From contig BLXT01005065.1 in NCBI GenBank assembly GCA_019648995.1, forward strand, positions 1,223,938 to 1,246,847: a stretch of DNA of 22,910 bases, written 5' to 3'. Within the stretch, counting starts at the first letter, position 1, and each line of letters starts with the position of its first letter. Of the stretch, positions 19,260-22,910 are shown piece by piece. Position numbers and translations under genes: made by a program. Under the pieces are notes generated by a model. It saw nothing but the letters and a program-made list of their open reading frames with translations, made no database searches and was not told the origin of the DNA. Source of the stretch: Plakobranchus ocellatus (Eukaryota; Mollusca; Gastropoda; Plakobranchidae).

Positions 19260-21322
19260 TTGATGGAATCTGCCCCATTCCATTTCCAACCTACATGGGC
19301 AAGTCCTATGATGTTTAGTCATAATAATAATCGGAGAAGATGATGTTGGCTCAGTGCCATAGGGATTGTAAATAAACTTATTGAATGGTGCCAAATTATA
19401 CCACCACAAATACTTGATATCAAAACCATCCTACACGACAGTGGACGTGAAAGAGTCTCGGTGATAGAAGTACGCACAAAACATATTACATTTTTATTTA
19501 ACACGATTCCGTACGTCATCAAAACATCCAAATCACCGCCGGTAGTCAACTGAGGTCCAGATCACATTCTAGTCATGTGTACATTTAAAATGAAACTTAA
19601 GAACGGAAAAAAGGCAGAGACAATCCTACATTCCAAATGGACTTAAATTAAATCTGACGAAAAAATATAAAATTGCTGTAGACGGGCATGACAAACATGA
19701 AACTCTTAAACAACATCTCAGAACATAAGAACCATGGTCAGAAATGAAACTATCATTTCACGAAGTCATAGAGAAAAACGTTCCAAAAAAAGAATACAAA
19801 GGAGCATAAGATATGGATAAATAAGAGATATTAGATTTCATGAAAGAAAGGCGCAAATCAACTCAAATAATGTAGAAAAGAAAAATAAAGACATAAACAA
19901 CAAAAAAAAGATAAAACAATAAAACGCAATGCGACGACAAAAGGAGAATGAATTAATCAACAATGTCAGAAAATAGAGCTAAAGCTAAATATAAACAGTC
20001 AATACATGCATGCATATCGATGTGAGTTGTAAGTAAATCAAACGCAGTGGCCTTGGCTGCATCAAATCAATAGACGGAACAATGTTGATTGAAAAGAAGG
20101 AAAAACGAAACAAGTCAGAATGTGTTGAAAATCTTTTTTAAAGATAATAGGTGTGAGAAATCTGAAATAATAATAAAAAAAACTATAAGGTTGAACTATC
20201 CTTAAAGAAGAGGTAAAGGCACAGATAAAGAAAATTAAAAATGTACTGGCCTGAGGGCCAGATAAATAAAAAACAGAATTTAGAACTTAACAATAAAAAT
20301 TAAAGAATTAGATCACTTAATATTCGACCTAAAAGCATATCTACTAAATGCAATATATGACAGTAGTGCAATTGCAGAGGATCTTTTTCAGTCTGTTTTA
20401 TGGCATTGCCTAAAATACCAAGAGCAGAATTATTATAAACTTTACAGAACAATGAATTTAACCAGCCACATTTCATAAATCCCTTTACGTGTTTTGGTGC
20501 ATAAAATGCGCAAGAATCTCAGGTCAGAAATATCCGCAAAGCAATTCGACTTTGAGCATGATATGGGGAAATGTAATATTCAGTTGGGGGAAAGAAAGAT
20601 GTATAAAAATGCAAAAAAGACTTCTTCTCCGTTTCATTAATTATTAAAAAACTTTTAGACACTGAAGTTTTAGAGAGCGAATGAATGGACATGTTTTGAA
20701 TGTGAAAAAAATGGAAAGCCCAAGATTACCTCAAAGAAATCCTCAAACTACAAATGCAAACTCGTTAGTAAAGGTGATAAAATCAAACAAGTTACAAAAT
20801 TCAAGTATCTTGGATACTGACAACACCAGCTGGTAATGCACAAGTAAAACAAGAAAGAGAATAGCCATGGCCAAAGATACATTCCACAAAATGAAACCAA
20901 TACTGGCAAACAGAAACAATTAGAATGGGGACCAAAGTAAAGAAAATAAAAACATATATATGTATGGTAGGTATTATAGTAGTGAGTTTTCGACAATAAA
21001 CAAAGAAACAGACAGAAAACAGGCAGTCTTGAAGCAGTACAGATGTGGTTTATGAGAAGAATGATGAAGATATCATGGACGGAAAAAATTCCAATGAATC
21101 GGTACTGAAAGAAGCTTATCTTGAGCAATCCTTTATTGAAACCAATTTTAAGGACACGTTTGTCAACAACACTTAGCAATCACGGGAAACAAGGCTCCGA
21201 GTTTTTACATTCATTGGAAGATACTCAACAATTTATATCAAATAAAATTAATGCTCTTACACATAATATGGGCTGAAAAAAATTACTGCGAAGGAGAAAA
21301 TGTTTTTGATCATTTTATGTAA
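19260..21322 (+). pseudogene. RTE-like LINE remnant (endonuclease plus partial reverse transcriptase)
   Basis: Pieces run in the order of an RTE-type ORF. The endonuclease end is NKLIEWCQIIPPQILDIKT near 19370, RTKHITFLFN near 19470 and GPDHILVMCTFKMKLKN near 19555. The linker is ILDFMKERRKSTQ near 19830 and KSIDGTMLIEK near 20065. RT begins LKEEVKAQIKKIKN near 20200, ALPKIPRAEL near 20403 and HKMRKNLRSEIS near 20500. After the RT, KGDKIKQVTKFKYLGY ends near 20818, then RIAMAKDTFHKMKPILANRN near 20860, AVQMWFMRRMMKISWTEK near 21040, and NVFDHFM with TAA at 21320-21322. The palm segment with YADD is missing near 20690-20720. Many stops and frameshifts. Such ORFs are often mislabelled craniofacial development protein 2-like. 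Confidence 0.85.
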
Positions 21323-22824
21323 ATCGAATTATGAGACCTTTATAAAACAAACAGACAATAAAATCACCACTTGCAAGGGCAAAAGAATGTACTTAGGTTA
21401 AAAAAAACGATATTTTTAGCAACTGCTCGTGGCAATGTCTTGAATAAAAAAAAAAAAAGTTCTAAACATTATTAAACTTGTGATATTATCAGTAAAAAAG
21501 TTGATTTGAAAAATGAAACGAGGAAAAGGAGGAAACTTTGTAAATGAATATGATTATGACGCTGATCTAATAAATACCTGGCATGGAATTAATAATCAGC
21601 ATAATTATGATAAATTCATACTCTCTGCATGATATAAAAAAAAATCTATTCCACCTTGCTCTTTTCGGGAGACATTTTGATTCTCTCAACAAAAGAATGC
21701 ATATCAGGCAATATGAAAATTGTATAAAATCTTCAACTTGATGTACAACTTTTCCGAATAATTTAAGCCTGAAAATGAAGTCAAGTCTCTTCTTTCCTAA
21801 GAGGCTTTGCGCATTTCTGGATCCTCGTTTTGTTTTGTGTACTAAGCTTTAAGAATTTACTAATCATGCTACTGGTCAAAATATCCTATTTTCGATAGAT
21901 AGAGGCATACTCTAATTCTAACATCGATCCTGAATTCTCATTAGTATACCACTAGTTCTATAAACGGTGACCACAAGCTCAACCTGAAGAAGCTACTAAT
22001 TTTTTTTGAAGCAGTTAATTTCATTCTAATGATTCAAAATTGTATAATAGTAGTAACTTCTTACTCTATTTTTTAACTCGAGTCCTCTTTAATTTTTTAG
22101 ATGTACCTATTGATTACATTTTAAAATTTTCTTGGTTTCTCATAGGGTTGAAAAAATAGAGGAAAAAAAAAGTTGAATAGGATATCAAATCCTCTAATAA
22201 GTGTAGTAATGAAGTATTTATGGTCAATTTAATTTTAGTTGACTTTACAATAATTTTGTTTTCTTTTTTCAATAGCAAGGTCATTTTTTTCTACCCCTCT
22301 CTGACACAAGAGCCTATTTGTTCAATTTTGTTGTTATCTCACTTCTCAGCATCTTTTTTTACATTTTTGTTAATCTGTTTAGTTCTTCACTTAATTTTTC
22401 ATGGTTTTATTTATTCTTTCCTACTGTCCGGTAACAGATCCTCGTTTGACTTATTCCACCTGTGTCTGAATCTATAGGCTTTACTTGAAATTCTCAATCA
22501 TGAATGTCAAACAAATATAGCCATAAAACGTTAAAATAAAAACTCTAGATGTTGTGCATGGTTTTGGAATTAAGGTGACAAACGGTTAGTCCCTCTGGGT
22601 TTGGAATGTGGGAAATGCTTTCCTCTCGTCTCTTTGGAGCGGAGGGCGGAGAATGTAACAATTTAACCCTTTCACTAAATATGGCTGTATACAATAGCCG
22701 TTTATAAGATTTAGCAAAACATTTTTATACATTAACAAGTTAATTTAACCGGGTAAAAGTAGATCAGAAACGCACAGGGAAAAATACAATTAATAACTTT
22801 ATTTACTGAAAAGATTATGCATAC
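21323..22824. other. Gene-free AT-rich stretch
   Basis: No coding or RNA homology recognised. The frame at 22220-22477 (plus) is phenylalanine- and leucine-rich and looks AT-driven. About 22555-22670 is more GC-rich and non-repetitive but unassigned. Confidence 0.5.
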
Positions 22825-22910
22825 ATACGAGGGACGTCCGAAAAGAAGCAGGAAAAGGGGCATAATTCTTGAACCAATCCATATTTTTTAATTCTGTAAA
22901 CGGGAAACAC
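22825..22910 (+). mobile_element. Right copy of the 82-bp inverted repeat; mariner-like transposon end
   Basis: From TACGAGGGACGTCCGAAAAG at 22826 the sequence is the reverse complement of 1-82, plus four further bases to the window end. The TA-adjacent tip faces inward, so the element body lies to the right, outside the window. The two copies differ by two substitutions. Transposase coding is not visible in the 85 bp present. Confidence 0.75.

Noticed and set aside
20748-21179. 143-codon minus-strand open frame
   Set aside because: It lies antisense to the C-terminal part of the RTE-like LINE; the plus-strand motifs explain the sequence.
22220-22477. 85-codon plus-strand frame rich in F and L
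   Set aside because: T-rich composition explains it and no domain or signal was recognised.
1-22910. The window as a single giant DNA transposon (Maverick/Polinton-like) with terminal inverted repeats
   Set aside because: No protein-primed polymerase, integrase, ATPase or capsid-like coding is visible, and the mariner-like tips of the repeats face inward, not outward.

Overview
This is a gene-poor, AT-rich piece of an animal nuclear genome. It shows decayed non-LTR retrotransposons of at least three kinds, a decayed hAT DNA transposon, a tRNA-derived SINE, a tRNA-Val-like fragment and long homopolymer tracts. There is no bacterial-style gene packing. Clusters of the motif AGATCTAG/TCTAGATC, together with AGGCCTA-type palindromes, recur at about 0.3, 5.6, 9.2, 12.2, 13.7 and 17.0 kb. 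I associate that flavour with heterobranch gastropod snails, so a mollusc is my best guess. This rests on recalled pattern only, not on a search. Two N bases at 4819-4820 show that this is a draft assembly.

Layout. 1-82 and 22825-22906 are the same 82-bp sequence in inverted orientation (2 mismatches). They resemble mariner-type transposon ends whose bodies lie outside the window. 0.08-0.9 kb has no gene. 0.92-2.8 kb holds a non-LTR retrotransposon copy whose 5' part lies on the minus strand and whose 3' part lies on the plus strand, the structure produced by twin priming. Its left edge, including the YADD catalytic motif, was later duplicated in tandem (period about 285 bp). 3.4-5.4 kb is a hAT transposase pseudogene. 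5.4-9.1 kb has no recognisable gene. 9.1-10.6 kb carries an AGATCTAG cluster, a tRNA-Val-like sequence without its T arm, a 40-bp direct repeat and a SINE with an 8-bp target duplication. 10.6-16.9 kb is mostly unrecognised AT-rich sequence with a weak two-exon candidate at 13.3-14.9 kb. 17.0-17.15 kb is the densest AGATCTAG cluster, with a 20-bp perfect palindrome. 17.56-19.06 kb is an L1-like LINE remnant with a G-rich tract in its RT motif. 19.26-21.32 kb is an RTE-like LINE remnant missing its RT core. 21.3-22.8 kb has no gene.

No intact protein-coding gene is supported. Every recognisable coding stretch is a broken mobile element, so the 'genes' here do not act together. The region reads as an intergenic or intronic transposon graveyard with nested insertions. 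I found no convincing previously undescribed system. The most informative structures are the inverted LINE, the SINE with its target duplication, the armless tRNA-Val copy and the inverted terminal repeats.
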